This document shows positions 1 to 7,534 of a stretch of DNA of 28,782 nucleotides, one piece after another. This DNA comes from CAUZEO01 sp963578625 (lineage in GTDB: Bacteria; Verrucomicrobiota; Kiritimatiellia; SLOV01). The stretch spans positions 1 to 28,782 of the forward strand of contig CAUZEO010000022.1 in NCBI GenBank assembly GCA_963578625.1. The letters run 5' to 3'. The notes under the pieces were generated by a model, which worked only from the letters and a program-made list of their open reading frames with translations, did no database searches and was not told the DNA's origin. Position numbers and translations under genes: made by a program. The stretch's first letter is position 1, and every line of letters starts with the position of its first letter.

Positions 1-716
1 TTGGGCATATCGAAACGAAAACGGAAGCCCCGGGATCGGCGTTTCTTGGCGACCTCGGGCCTTACCCGGATGATCCGCTTCTCGAAGTCGATGTCGGACC
101 ATTTCAACTGGTCCAATTCCGCCGTCCGAAATCCAGCGAAGAACGCCACGGCCAGGGTGACAGCGGTCTTGAAGTGGGATTCTTCGGAGGCCCGTAGGAC
201 CTTCCGCACATCCCCGACAGGCATGAACGTGGGCATGGCCTCGTCCTTGAGCGGTTTTTGTATGCTCGCCGCCGGGTTGTGTTCAATAAGCGTCTTGCCA
301 AGCGCGTAATTGAAAAACCCGCGAAAGTGCTGGATGTAGTTCGACCTGGTCACGCCTTGAGCGGCCATGGTGTCAAGCCAGTCCTCCAATTCCCAGGAGG
401 TGATCTCATGCACTCCCCGGTCTCCGAAATCTTTCGCGAACCGGCCAATGCGGTGCCGAATGTCCTCGATCGTGCGCTGCCTAGGGTTTGCGCTGATTTT
501 CGACTTGAGGAATTCCTGGTACAGGTCGCTAACGGTTCGGGTGCCGCCGTTGGGTCGGTGGTGCCGTTTCCAGAATCTTATTGCCTCGACGAGGGGAACA
601 CCACCCTCCGCTTCATTCAAGGCTTTGGCGGCGTGGCTTATCTGTGAGTCGCTTAAAGTGAGTGCCCGCTTTCCTGAGTTGCGGATACCCGTGCTACGGA
701 AACAGTACGTCGTGTT
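1..716 (-). pseudogene. Tyrosine recombinase (phage-type integrase) fragment, no start codon, runs off the window
   Basis: An open minus-strand frame of about 238 codons enters from the left edge. It reads as the core-binding domain of a tyrosine recombinase (RFAKDFGDRGVHEIT, then SNYIQHFRGFFNYALGK) followed by the start of the catalytic domain. AGFRTAELDQLKWSDIDFEK matches the box-I region with the first catalytic Arg. The remaining catalytic residues would lie left of position 1. No ATG or GTG opens the frame; the first possible start is a TTG at 618-620, already inside recognisable integrase sequence. The frame begins immediately after the fabI stop codon and is in the same frame as fabI, so the amino-terminal arm-binding part is missing. 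Integrases of this type cut and rejoin DNA during element integration. I read it as a 5'-truncated remnant, or a chimeric join; the family call is firm. Confidence 0.72.
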
Positions 717-1520
717 TTACCCTCCCGCTACTTCATGATCCAGCAGTGCGCCGCCGGTGGAGCTTGCGCCGCCATCCACGTGAATCGTTTGGCCGGTGAT
801 CTTTGCGGAGTGAGGACCGACCAGGAAGGTAACCGCATCGGCTACCGCACCCTTGTCTTCGGCCGGATTCCAGCGGATGGGGCTGATGCGGCTCCAGGTA
901 CTGCTCAGTTCGTTGAAGCCGGGAATAGATCCCGCTGCTTTGGTCTGCAGCGGACCCGCCGACACCGCGTTGACCCGGACATTGTCCCGCCCGTGACGAC
1001 GCGCCAATCCGCGGACATTTGCTTCCAAGGCCGCTTTGTTGACACTCATCCAGTTGTAGTAGGGCCAGGAAATGTGTGAGGAGAAGGTGAGGCAGGCAAT
1101 GGCTCCGCCGTCCGGCATCTGCGGCACCGCATACCTGGCCACCGTGGCCAGGGAAACGACGCTGATGTGAAACCCGATCTTGAGATCGTCAAATGCGCTG
1201 GTGTGATACTCCTCGCCAAGACAGGTCTTTGGGTTCACAAAAGCAATCGAGTGAATCACGCCGGCGACGGGCCCGATACGCGAGAAGACCGCTTCTACCT
1301 CCTCTTCAATCGTGATGTCGCAAAAATCAACCGTCACCGCATCTTTTGCCTCTTGGGAAAGCTTCTTGCTGCGGTCGAAAAACAGGCGTTTCATTCGCTC
1401 GTTTTGAACGGTGTAGATTACTTTGCCCCCATGCTTTTCAATATTCTGCCCGATCGCAAATGCGATGGAATCCTGGTCCAGCAGACCCATAACAACGTAC
1501 GTTTTCCCGGTTTCGATCAT
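717..1520 (-). CDS. fabI: Enoyl-[acyl-carrier-protein] reductase [NADH]
   Basis: A 267-residue short-chain dehydrogenase of the FabI type, which carries out the last reduction of each fatty-acid elongation cycle in the cytoplasm. The nucleotide-binding start has the FabI pattern GLLDQDSIAFAIG (residues 12-24). The catalytic Tyr-x6-Lys is Y155 to K162, and the family signature AVSAGPLQTKAAGSIPGF follows. ITGQTIHVDGG lies near the carboxyl end. The ATG has a good ribosome site (AGGGAGA) a few bases upstream. The gene is transcribed alone, away from the fab cluster at 7784-12278. The last 14 or so residues, rich in Gly and Ala, extend beyond the usual end of the family, and the stop codon abuts the integrase remnant in the same frame. 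The carboxyl tail may therefore have been altered by a rearrangement. Confidence in the function is high. Confidence 0.94.
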   Translation of the reverse strand: MIETGKTYVVMGLLDQDSIAFAIGQNIEKHGGKVIYTVQNERMKRLFFDRSKKLSQEAKDAVTVDFCDITIEEEVEAVFSRIGPVAGVIHSIAFVNPKTCLGEEYHTSAFDDLKIGFHISVVSLATVARYAVPQMPDGGAIACLTFSSHISWPYYNWMSVNKAALEANVRGLARRHGRDNVRVNAVSAGPLQTKAAGSIPGFNELSSTWSRISPIRWNPAEDKGAVADAVTFLVGPHSAKITGQTIHVDGGASSTGGALLDHEVAGG

Positions 1521-1690
1521 TGTATCTCCCTGTAGCGAAATGAGGGAACCTTACGTGAGAAGGAATTCGGATGCAAATCCGGACTTTTTGGGACACGAAT
1601 ATCAAGTACTCAATGTCGAATTTCGAAGTTCGGGGATCCGTTTCGCTCCGGAGTCTGGGGGCATTATCCTCGGTGGTTAATTTTGTTTAA

Positions 1691-2040
1691 TTGCGGCTTT
1701 GCTGCTTCGTACTACGATCTTCCACATTCGTTGTTGTTTGCGACAATTTTGCCAACCGCGGAGTGTTGGTAGCTCGCAATTCATTCCGCGTTCAGGCGTG
1801 CGGATTTCAGTCCGCAGTGGATCATTGACCGCTCTCGCATTCCATTCGAACCGCGTCGATCTGCGATTACGAGTACGATCCGGAGTGGAGAAGGAGAGTG
1901 TAGAGTCCGTTTCCCGTGGCTAATTCCAAGCTTTCTTGTCGCCGATCGGAAGTGTCGGCGACTTCCGCTACATGGAATCCGTTCAATTCGAAATTCTTCT
2001 TCGTTTCCTTCTGTTCAAAAACCGTTTGTTCGCGGAGCCT
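1691..2040 (+). repeat. Composite intergenic repeat, copy A
   Basis: Four modules occur here in the same order as at 13103-13318: TTGCGGCTTTGCTGCTTCGT (1691-1710, identical 20-mer), GGCTAATTCC (about 1919-1928), the palindrome with GTCGCC and CGGAAGT arms (1939-1967), and the stretch from TCTTCG to GCGGAGCCT (1998-2040). This copy carries about 144 extra bases between the first two modules. It has no protein-coding character. I read it as a decayed dispersed element rather than an insertion sequence. Confidence 0.6.
1939..1967 (+). repeat. Palindromic repeat, copy 1 (two competing hairpins)
   Basis: CGGAAGT (1947-1953) pairs with ACTTCCG (1961-1967). Alternatively GTCGCCGA (1939-1946) pairs perfectly with TCGGCGAC (1955-1962). 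The two stems use overlapping bases and cannot form together. The element is followed by CTACATGGAA and CCGTTCAAT, shared with the copy at 5879. Confidence 0.7.
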
Positions 2041-2123
2041 TCGTTTCGTGGTATTCCGGACTGGCTCTTCGCTTGCGCAGGCCTGTAAAGTACCAGCCGG
2101 ATGAATCGACGGGAGAAAATGTA

Positions 2124-2867
2124 GTGACATACCACTTGAGCCGATGGATAGCCACAGGCGTGGGGACGGCCCTGCTGGCGGTATTTACCCCGGCGTGCGC
2201 GGAGAAATCACCCGCGAAGGAGGAATTCGTGCAGAAGCGGGAACAGATGGTGCAGCGGGATCTTGCCGCCCGCGGAATCACAAACCAGGTGGTTCTGGCA
2301 GCAATGGGGAAGGTCCCGCGAGAGGATTTTGTGCTGCCAACCTATCGGGCAGCAGCTTACGAAGACCACGCACTTCCCATCGAAGCGAAACAAACGATCT
2401 CACAGCCGTATATCGTGGCGGCGATGACCGAGGCAATTCGGCCTTCCCGCGACGATGTCGTACTGGAAGTCGGAACCGGATCAGGATACCAGGCCGCGGT
2501 CCTGGCGGAAATCGTGAAGGAGGTCTATACCATCGAGATCGTCGAACAGCTTGCGAAACAGGCCTCCTCGCGACTCAAAACGCTCCGGTATACCAACGTG
2601 ACGGTGCGAGCCGGGGATGGATATGTAGGCTGGCCCGAGCATGCGCCGTTTGACGCTATCATCGTGACCGCCGCGCCTGACCATGTCCCCGAGCCGCTGA
2701 TCCAACAGTTGAAAGTGGGCGCCAGAATGGTTATTCCAGTAGGTGAACAACGGGGTGGGCAGGACCTGCTGGTCCTTGAAAAACAGGCTGACGGATCCGT
2801 GAAGAAGCAATCTCTCATGCCGGTTCGGTTCGTGCCGCTGACCGGCGAGCATGTGGACCAGGATTGA
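2124..2867 (+). CDS. pcm: Protein-L-isoaspartate O-methyltransferase with an export signal
   Basis: A 247-residue protein if started at GTG 2124, which has GGGAG at 2111-2115 at good spacing. An in-frame ATG at 2073 would add 17 residues but lacks such a site. The enzyme methylates L-isoaspartyl residues with S-adenosylmethionine, allowing repair of age-damaged proteins. Family motifs are QTISQPYIVAAMTEA (substrate loop), VVLEVGTGSGYQAAVLAEI (SAM motif I), and GDGYVGWPEHAPFDAIIVTA. The unusual part is the amino end: MTYHLSRWIATGVGTALLAV is a basic-then-hydrophobic stretch followed by TPACAEK, with a plausible signal peptidase cut after ACA and a poor lipobox. This predicts export to the periplasm, where SAM is not expected. 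The stop overlaps the nadB start, so the two are probably co-translated. The enzyme family is firm; its location is inferred. Confidence 0.9.
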   Translation: MTYHLSRWIATGVGTALLAVFTPACAEKSPAKEEFVQKREQMVQRDLAARGITNQVVLAAMGKVPREDFVLPTYRAAAYEDHALPIEAKQTISQPYIVAAMTEAIRPSRDDVVLEVGTGSGYQAAVLAEIVKEVYTIEIVEQLAKQASSRLKTLRYTNVTVRAGDGYVGWPEHAPFDAIIVTAAPDHVPEPLIQQLKVGARMVIPVGEQRGGQDLLVLEKQADGSVKKQSLMPVRFVPLTGEHVDQD

Positions 2868-4483
2868 AAACGATCGAGGCAGATTTCCTGATTCTCGGCA
2901 GCGGCTTGGCCGGCCTTACCGCGGCCCTGCACTTGTGCCGCCACGGCCGCGTTCTGTTGATGACCAAACGCGGCATAGGGCAAAGCAATTCGGATTGGGC
3001 CCAGGGAGGAATTGCCTGCGTGGTAGATCCTTCCGATACGTTCGATGGGCACGTAGACGATACGCTGAGCGCGGGGGCAGGTCTCTGCAAAGAGGACGTG
3101 GTGCGGGCGATCGTGGAAAGCGGTCCCGAACGCATTCGGGAGTTGGAAGACTGGGGCGTTGAATTCGAGAGAAACGGGGATCATCGGTACGACCTGGGCA
3201 CGGAAGGGGGACATAGCCGGCGGCGCGTGCTCCATGCAGGGGATATCACCGGCCATGTCGTGATTTCTTCGCTGGTAGAGCGCGTCAGGAATGAACCGAA
3301 TATTGAGATCCATCCCAATGCCATGGCCATCGACCTGGTAACCACGGGCTGGATCGGGAGCGACGCCGAATCGAGGTGCATCGGCGCTTACATTCTCGAT
3401 ATCGACACCGGAAAAATTTTTGGCGCCTGCGCCCCCAACACAATCCTGGCCACCGGAGGAGCGGGCAAGGTCTATCTCTACACTACCAATCCGGATCTGG
3501 CCACCGGCGACGGCATCGCCATGGCGTGGCGCGCAGGACTGCCGATCCTGAACATGGAATGCGTACAGTTTCACCCCACCTGCCTCTTCCACCCGGAAAA
3601 CAAATCGTTCCTGATCAGCGAAGCGGTGCGGGGGGAGGGCGCGGTGCTGGTGAACGGGGCGGGTGAGTCGTTTACCGAGCGCCACGATCCGCGAGGGTCT
3701 CTTGCTCCGCGCGATATCGTGGCACGCGCGATCGATGACGAAATCAAGCGCCGTGGAGATGCCTGTGTCTATCTCGATATCACCTCCAAGTCGCGGGCAT
3801 TTCTTCAAAAGCGCTTTCCGAATATTTATGCGGAATGCATGAAGTACGGAATCGATATGGCGACGGATCCGGTGCCGGTCGTTCCCGCCGCGCATTACTT
3901 TTGCGGCGGGGTGGAAGCGGATGTTATGGGCCGGACCGCGCTGAAGGGACTGTACGCGGCCGGCGAGGTAACCTGCACCGGCCTTCACGGTGCGAATCGC
4001 CTGGCAAGCAACTCACTGCTGGAGGCGATGGTGTGCGCGTACAATGCGGCACAGCAGATCATTGCCCGTCACGAAAACAACGGCTGGACGCCGCCCGAGA
4101 TTCCCGACTGGCAACACGGTGATGCCGTGCCCAGTGACGAAGCGGTCGTGGTGGAGCACAACTGGAACGAAGTTCGAACCTGCATGTGGGATTATGTCGG
4201 AATCGTGCGCACCAACAAGCGGCTCGAGCGCGCCCTGAGCAGGATTCACAACCTGCGCCGGGAGATCCGGCAGTATTACCTGGACTACTACGTAACGTCC
4301 GACGTCCTCGAGCTTCGAAACCTCGCGGACGTTGCGGAGTTGGTCGTGCGATGCGCATTCCTGCGTGAGGAAAGCCGCGGTCTTCATTACACCCTGAACT
4401 ACCCGGATCTCGACCCATCGCAGCCGCCCCTGGACACCCGCGTCATCGATCCACCCGGCGGCGGTTTGGCCTTGAAGGAATGA
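2864..4483 (+). CDS. nadB: L-aspartate oxidase
   Basis: A 539-residue flavoprotein, the size of the E. coli enzyme. It oxidises L-aspartate to iminoaspartate, the first step of de novo NAD synthesis in the cytoplasm. The FAD-binding start is LILGSGLAGLTAALHL (residues 9-24), and WAQGGIACV (45-53) is the oxidase signature. DPRGSLAPRDIVARAID (275-291) carries the conserved active-site arginines. HYFCGGV (344-350) and HGANRLASNSLLEA (375-388) separate it from most succinate dehydrogenase flavoproteins. The carboxyl part is the helical domain of the fumarate reductase/NadB family. The start is TTG at 2864, whose TTGA overlaps the pcm stop, with no well-spaced ribosome site of its own. That suggests translational coupling to pcm. 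nadA and nadC are not in the window. Confidence 0.95.
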   Translation: MKTIEADFLILGSGLAGLTAALHLCRHGRVLLMTKRGIGQSNSDWAQGGIACVVDPSDTFDGHVDDTLSAGAGLCKEDVVRAIVESGPERIRELEDWGVEFERNGDHRYDLGTEGGHSRRRVLHAGDITGHVVISSLVERVRNEPNIEIHPNAMAIDLVTTGWIGSDAESRCIGAYILDIDTGKIFGACAPNTILATGGAGKVYLYTTNPDLATGDGIAMAWRAGLPILNMECVQFHPTCLFHPENKSFLISEAVRGEGAVLVNGAGESFTERHDPRGSLAPRDIVARAIDDEIKRRGDACVYLDITSKSRAFLQKRFPNIYAECMKYGIDMATDPVPVVPAAHYFCGGVEADVMGRTALKGLYAAGEVTCTGLHGANRLASNSLLEAMVCAYNAAQQIIARHENNGWTPPEIPDWQHGDAVPSDEAVVVEHNWNEVRTCMWDYVGIVRTNKRLERALSRIHNLRREIRQYYLDYYVTSDVLELRNLADVAELVVRCAFLREESRGLHYTLNYPDLDPSQPPLDTRVIDPPGGGLALKE

Positions 4484-4511
4484 TTTTCCCGGTGATGGGA
4501 ATCGCGAAAAG

Positions 4512-4535
4512 TAGCGGAACTCGCGTAGAGTTCCG
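4512..4535 (-). repeat. Palindromic repeat, GTAGCGGAACTC variant
   Basis: CGGAACTC (4515-4522) and GAGTTCCG (4528-4535) form a perfect 8-bp stem around GCGTA. The element begins GTAGCGGAA, the reverse complement of the TTCCGCTAC end of the other palindromes, so it is a related family member in the opposite orientation. It lies just after nadB but lacks a T-run, so it is a poor intrinsic terminator for that gene. Confidence 0.65.
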
Positions 4536-4568
4536 TTGGGATGGGACAAGCGTGTCTCTCTGCACCCT

Positions 4569-4590
4569 GAAGTCTCGGCGACTTCCGCTA
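4569..4590 (+). repeat. Palindromic repeat, copy 2
   Basis: GAAGTC (4569-4574) pairs with GACTTC (4580-4585) across TCGGC, and the element ends in CGCTACAT as in the other copies. The upstream GTCGCC arm seen in copies 1 and 4 is not preserved. It sits at the 3' end of the minus-strand cupin gene and could stabilise that transcript. Confidence 0.65.
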
Positions 4591-4592
4591 CA

Positions 4593-4970
4593 TTATGGGG
4601 GGAACTCCGTCTCCTCCCGATGCACCGTATCCGGCGAAAACGCGGGTAGGCAGACCGCCACGTACTCTGCTCCCCCCGCGGCGGGTGAACTGTACTTCAC
4701 CCACTCTCCCGCGGTCACGACAATGGCCTGGCCCGGCGCGAGGTCGATGACCTGATCTTTCAACTCAACTCGCAGGGATCCATTCAGCACCACCGTGTAC
4801 TCGTCGAATTCGGGTGTTTGACTCGGTTCAGCCCATCCCGACGGGCTTTTCATTCTCGCGATGCTGACGGCGTCCGTACCGCTGTTGACGCGGCCAATGT
4901 ACTCTTCGATTCGCTTTGGTGGATGACCACATGCTTCGATGACGGTGGGGTTCTCAATTACTTTTGCCAT
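4593..4970 (-). CDS. Small cupin-domain protein
   Basis: A 125-residue single-domain cupin beginning MAKVIENPTVIEA. A strong GGAGG ribosome site lies just upstream of the ATG. The beta-barrel pattern is visible in EFDEYTVVLNGSLRVEL (first cupin motif) and in DLAPGQAIVVTAGEWVKYSS followed by EYVAVCLPAFSPDTVHRE (second motif). The first motif lacks the usual His-x-His metal ligands and has acidic residues instead (PEFDE), so metal binding is uncertain. Similar stand-alone cupins of unknown substrate occur in many bacteria. The gene is alone on its strand between palindromes and gene remnants, so context does not help. The family is clear; the function is not known. Confidence 0.8.
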   Translation of the reverse strand: MAKVIENPTVIEACGHPPKRIEEYIGRVNSGTDAVSIARMKSPSGWAEPSQTPEFDEYTVVLNGSLRVELKDQVIDLAPGQAIVVTAGEWVKYSSPAAGGAEYVAVCLPAFSPDTVHREETEFPP

Positions 4971-5027
4971 TCGCGGTCCTCCTTCGGGTTGAATGGTCTC
5001 TCTTTATGTTGCATCGCATGGGCTTGA

Positions 5028-5660
5028 TGTTCAACGATCTTCCGCGTTCCGTCGTCGTATGCTCGTACACGGTCTGCAGCGCGGAGAACTTACGATGAGA
5101 CGGGTGCGCTTGCGTTCAGCTATGACAAAGTGCATCTCACCGATGCAGAAGCGACCGATCCTGGCTTGACGCCGGGTTCGGTGCCCGCGACCTTCGAACA
5201 CGGGGAGATCCGATTCGGCTTTGCAGCTTGCTTCGATCTCTACTTCCCCGAACATTTCGCGGCCCTCGCTGCGCAGGCCGTTGACGTGGTGCTTTGCACC
5301 AGCTATCAACGAAGCGAATCCGCCGATCGAATCCGCGGCATTGCACAAGTGCGTGCCCTGGATACCGGCGCCTACCCGCTTCGCGGTTCGTACGCCATGG
5401 GGCAACCGGACACCGGCGCTCATTCCCTGGTTGCGGCAGCCGACGGGGCGGTCCTGAATGATGCGGGAGCTGGGGCATGTCTTCTGGCCGCCGAATTGGA
5501 TCCGAAGCGCAAGTTCACCAAGCCGGTTTCCCACGGCCGGCCCGAGGTTGAGCACCGTGCGCTGATCGAATCGCACCGCCGGGCCGGGGTTTATTGCCCG
5601 CGTCTCCCTTTCCGGAATAGACGATTCGCTCGTGTCAATCGATCTTTCCGCGCAGTATGA
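5028..5660 (+). pseudogene. Carbon-nitrogen hydrolase (nitrilase superfamily) remnant, 5' truncated
   Basis: From about 5090 the frame reads as the last two thirds of a nitrilase/omega-amidase-type protein. YDKVHL (from 5121) holds the catalytic-Lys region, and GFAACFDLYFPE (around 5215-5250) holds the nucleophile Cys. The later part is AQVRALDTGAYPLRGSYAMG, and the tail FTKPVSHGRPEVEHRALIES is typical of the family. The amino third, including the catalytic Glu, is missing. Upstream codons back to the stop at 5025 do not resemble the family and overlap a repeat (ACGATCTTCC, 5034-5043). GTG 5130 is the first possible start but lies inside the conserved core. The family normally has 260-300 residues. 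I regard it as non-functional, with the 5' end lost at a repeat boundary. Confidence 0.7.
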
Positions 5661-6006
5661 ATGCCGTCGAACCCTGTTCGGCCGGTATGTGACAGCAGAG
5701 CAGACTCGCCGCGTACATGAACTCGGCCTGATCTGCAGTTTTTATGGGTCGGATGAACCGGAAGACGGCATGGCCTACGTCGAGATGGGGATCGACGTCG
5801 TCCTGACGAATTGTCTGAATGCAATGATCGCCGGCGGCTTCAAGAGGTTCCGCCCGGCAACGGGTGAATGTCGCGGACCGGAAGTCCAGCCCACTTCCGC
5901 TACATGGGAACTCCGTTCAATCCGAAATCGAAAATCCGAAATTCCCTTCGTTCTTATCGCCTATGATGTGAAGATGACGGGATGCGAATCACTGGCGGCG
6001 TTTTAG
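5566..6006 (+). pseudogene. Glycerophosphodiester phosphodiesterase C-terminal remnant
   Basis: This is a different frame from the nitrilase remnant, overlapping its end. Residues read from about 5632 to 5850 (VTAEQTRRVHELGLICSF, then DGMAYVEMGIDVVLTNCLN) match the last strands of the GDPD TIM barrel: a helix before a late strand, then the final GVD-x-IITD-like strand. The catalytic His and the Glu/Asp metal ligands in the amino two thirds are absent. The frame then passes without a stop through the palindrome at 5879-5899 and into the rsmD start region, so the natural end is lost too. It is best read as a decayed gene. The assignment rests on a short stretch and is moderate. Confidence 0.5.
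5879..5902 (+). repeat. Palindromic repeat, copy 3, inside the GDPD remnant frame
   Basis: CGGAAGT (5879-5885) pairs with ACTTCCG (5893-5899), followed by CTACATGGGAA and CCGTTCAAT as in copy 1. A partial GTCGCGG lies just upstream at 5870. Immediately after, AAATCCGAAATT-like units (5915-5945) continue to the rsmD leader. Confidence 0.65.
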
Positions 6007-6545
6007 GCGGTCGTCCCGTGACCATTCCGAAGGGCGATATTCGGCCGACATCGGAGCGGATTCGGGAGGCCCTGTTTTCTTCGGTGGCCGAGGCGGTGCC
6101 GGGGGCGCGGGTGCTCGACCTCTTTGCCGGCAGCGGGATGCTGGGTCTCGAGGCGTTGAGCCGGGGCGCACTGGTGGTGTGGTGGGTGGAGAAGAGTGAC
6201 CGTACCGTGAAGATGCTCCGCCAGTCCGTCCGGACGATGTCCCGCGGAATACGCGCTGAGACCCGTGTTGTACGGGCGGATGCCGGCGGATTTCTCTCCA
6301 CGGTCGGCGAGAGCGAGAAGGTGGAGGGTTTCGACCTGATCCTGGCCGATCCTCCGTACGAAAAAAAGTGGCCGGAGAAGCTCTTGCCCCGACTTGAGGA
6401 TGGGGATATTCTAAAGCCGGGTGGATTGTTGGTGCTAGAGCAGGCCACCCGTGAGGCGGTCCTCGAGCCTGAAACTTGGGAATTGCTGCGTAACAAGGCG
6501 TACGGCGATACGCGATTGCTTCATTATCGTCTTAGAGAGAAATGA
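5982..6545 (+). CDS. rsmD: 16S rRNA (guanine(966)-N(2))-methyltransferase
   Basis: A 187-residue SAM-dependent methyltransferase that modifies G966 of 16S rRNA during 30S maturation. The start MRITGGVLGGRPV is typical, and RPTSERIREALFS (residues 22-34) is the family hallmark. VLDLFAGSGMLGLEALSRGA is SAM motif I, and ILADPPYEKKW is the catalytic (N/D)PPY motif. The carboxyl part KPGGLLVLEQA fits the fold. The ribosome site before ATG 5982 is weak. The gene heads the rsmD-coaD-yceD-rpmF-plsX-fab run and overlaps coaD by ATGA. rsmD next to coaD is a common bacterial arrangement, which supports the call. Confidence 0.94.
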   Translation: MRITGGVLGGRPVTIPKGDIRPTSERIREALFSSVAEAVPGARVLDLFAGSGMLGLEALSRGALVVWWVEKSDRTVKMLRQSVRTMSRGIRAETRVVRADAGGFLSTVGESEKVEGFDLILADPPYEKKWPEKLLPRLEDGDILKPGGLLVLEQATREAVLEPETWELLRNKAYGDTRLLHYRLREK

Positions 6546-7039
6546 CATATTCTGCCATATACCCGGGAACATTCGATCCAGTGACATTGGGTCACGAGGA
6601 CCTGATTTCGCGTGCGGCCCAAATTTTCGACCGGGTGACTGTTGCGGTAGCTCGCGAAGCCTCGGGCAAAGAGGCCATCTTTTCCACCGAAGAACGGATC
6701 GAATTGATCCGGGAGGGGGTTCAAAATCTTGATGGTGTACAGGTGGAGCTATTTGACGGGCTGCTTGTGGATTACGTCCGCAGCAATCCCGGTAGCGTGT
6801 TGGTGCGAGGTCTTCGCGCGTTTTCCGACTTCGAGTATGAGTTCCAGATGGCCTTGATGAATCGAAAAATGTCTCCCGAGGTCGAGACCATGTTTCTAAT
6901 GACGAAGGAAGACTTCAGCTACGTAAGCTCCAGCCTGGTCCGAGAAGTGGCGCGTCTTGGGGGAGATGTGTCGCATTTCGTCAGTCCCCACGTCGGGGAG
7001 GCCCTCCGCATCAAGTTTGGCGGCGGAGAATCGCAATAA
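6542..7039 (+). CDS. coaD: Phosphopantetheine adenylyltransferase
   Basis: A 165-residue nucleotidyltransferase, the standard length, catalysing the penultimate step of coenzyme A synthesis: 4'-phosphopantetheine plus ATP to dephospho-CoA. YPGTFDPVTLGHEDLI (residues 7-22) contains the T/HxGH nucleotide-binding motif. LVRGLRAFSDFEYEFQMALMN is the conserved middle, and the family carboxyl motif is YVSSSLVREVARLGGDVS. The start ATG shares ATGA with the rsmD stop. CoA is the source of the ACP prosthetic group, so the gene fits the downstream fatty-acid cluster. Confidence 0.96.
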   Translation: MTYSAIYPGTFDPVTLGHEDLISRAAQIFDRVTVAVAREASGKEAIFSTEERIELIREGVQNLDGVQVELFDGLLVDYVRSNPGSVLVRGLRAFSDFEYEFQMALMNRKMSPEVETMFLMTKEDFSYVSSSLVREVARLGGDVSHFVSPHVGEALRIKFGGGESQ

Positions 7040-7052
7040 ATGGAGAGAATTC

Positions 7053-7526
7053 ATGAAAATAGAGATTCTCAACATTCCGGAAGAAGGCCGCCGATACGAG
7101 GGCACCGAACCGGCCGATATCCTCGAGTTAGAGCCGGGAGACCAGATCCGATCGGCGTCGGAACCTGTTCATTATGCGCTATTTGTGGAGCTTATCTCCA
7201 AGGACCTCATCGTCCGGGGTACCGTGTCGGCGGCAGTAGGCCTTGCCTGCTCGCGCTGCGCAGAAATTTCCTCGACATTTGTGAACGATTCCGCTTTCCT
7301 GCGCGCTTACGAAATCGAGCCGGACCAGGAAGAGGTAGACATAAACCCGGATTTGCGCGATGCGATCTTACTATATTCGCCGACATTTCCGCTGTGCCGC
7401 GAAAACTGCGCGGGGCTGTGTCCCTTATGTGGAGTAAATCGGAATCGCGACCAGTGTTCCTGCAGGGGAGATGAAACGGATCTGAGGTGGAATTCCTTGG
7501 ACACACTACGGTTCGATAAGGAATGA
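7053..7526 (+). CDS. yceD: DUF177 (YceD) family protein
   Basis: A 157-residue DUF177/YceD protein. The start at ATG 7053 has GGAGAG at a good distance. The longer frame from 6957 overlaps coaD and is less likely. The carboxyl half shows two cysteine clusters: LACSRCAE, then FPLCRENCAGLCPLCGVN followed by RDQCSC, the typical DUF177 pattern, probably for metal binding. Genes of this family lie directly upstream of rpmF in very many bacteria, and plant relatives have been linked to 23S rRNA processing. A role in large-subunit maturation is inferred from family and position. An acidic stretch (EIEPDQEEVDINPD) precedes the second cluster. Confidence 0.9.
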   Translation: MKIEILNIPEEGRRYEGTEPADILELEPGDQIRSASEPVHYALFVELISKDLIVRGTVSAAVGLACSRCAEISSTFVNDSAFLRAYEIEPDQEEVDINPDLRDAILLYSPTFPLCRENCAGLCPLCGVNRNRDQCSCRGDETDLRWNSLDTLRFDKE

Positions 7527-7534
7527 CCGCGTAA

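Larger units (their letters stand above)
1521..2123. other. Repeat-rich spacer between fabI and pcm
   Basis: No convincing gene was seen in these about 600 bases. They hold, in order: a short hairpin near 1799-1816 (TGCGGA/TCCGCA); the 20-mer TTGCGGCTTTGCTGCTTCGT at 1691-1710, found again at 13103-13122; ACGATCTTCC at 1714-1723, found again with similar flanks at 5034-5043; a palindrome at 1939-1967; and a T- and C-rich module ending GTTCGCGGAGCCT at 2040, recurring at 13280-13318. The spacer should hold the promoters of fabI (leftward) and pcm (rightward), but I found no strong -35/-10 pair. Confidence 0.6.

Noticed and set aside
1561..1595. Small hairpin with T-run near the fabI 5' side
   Set aside because: The CGGAT/ATCCG stem is only 5 bp and lies upstream of fabI, where no plus-strand gene needs a terminator.
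2525..3988. A 487-codon minus-strand open frame opposite pcm and nadB
   Set aside because: It lies wholly antisense to well-supported genes, has low-complexity His/Arg/Gly-rich composition and matches no family I know.
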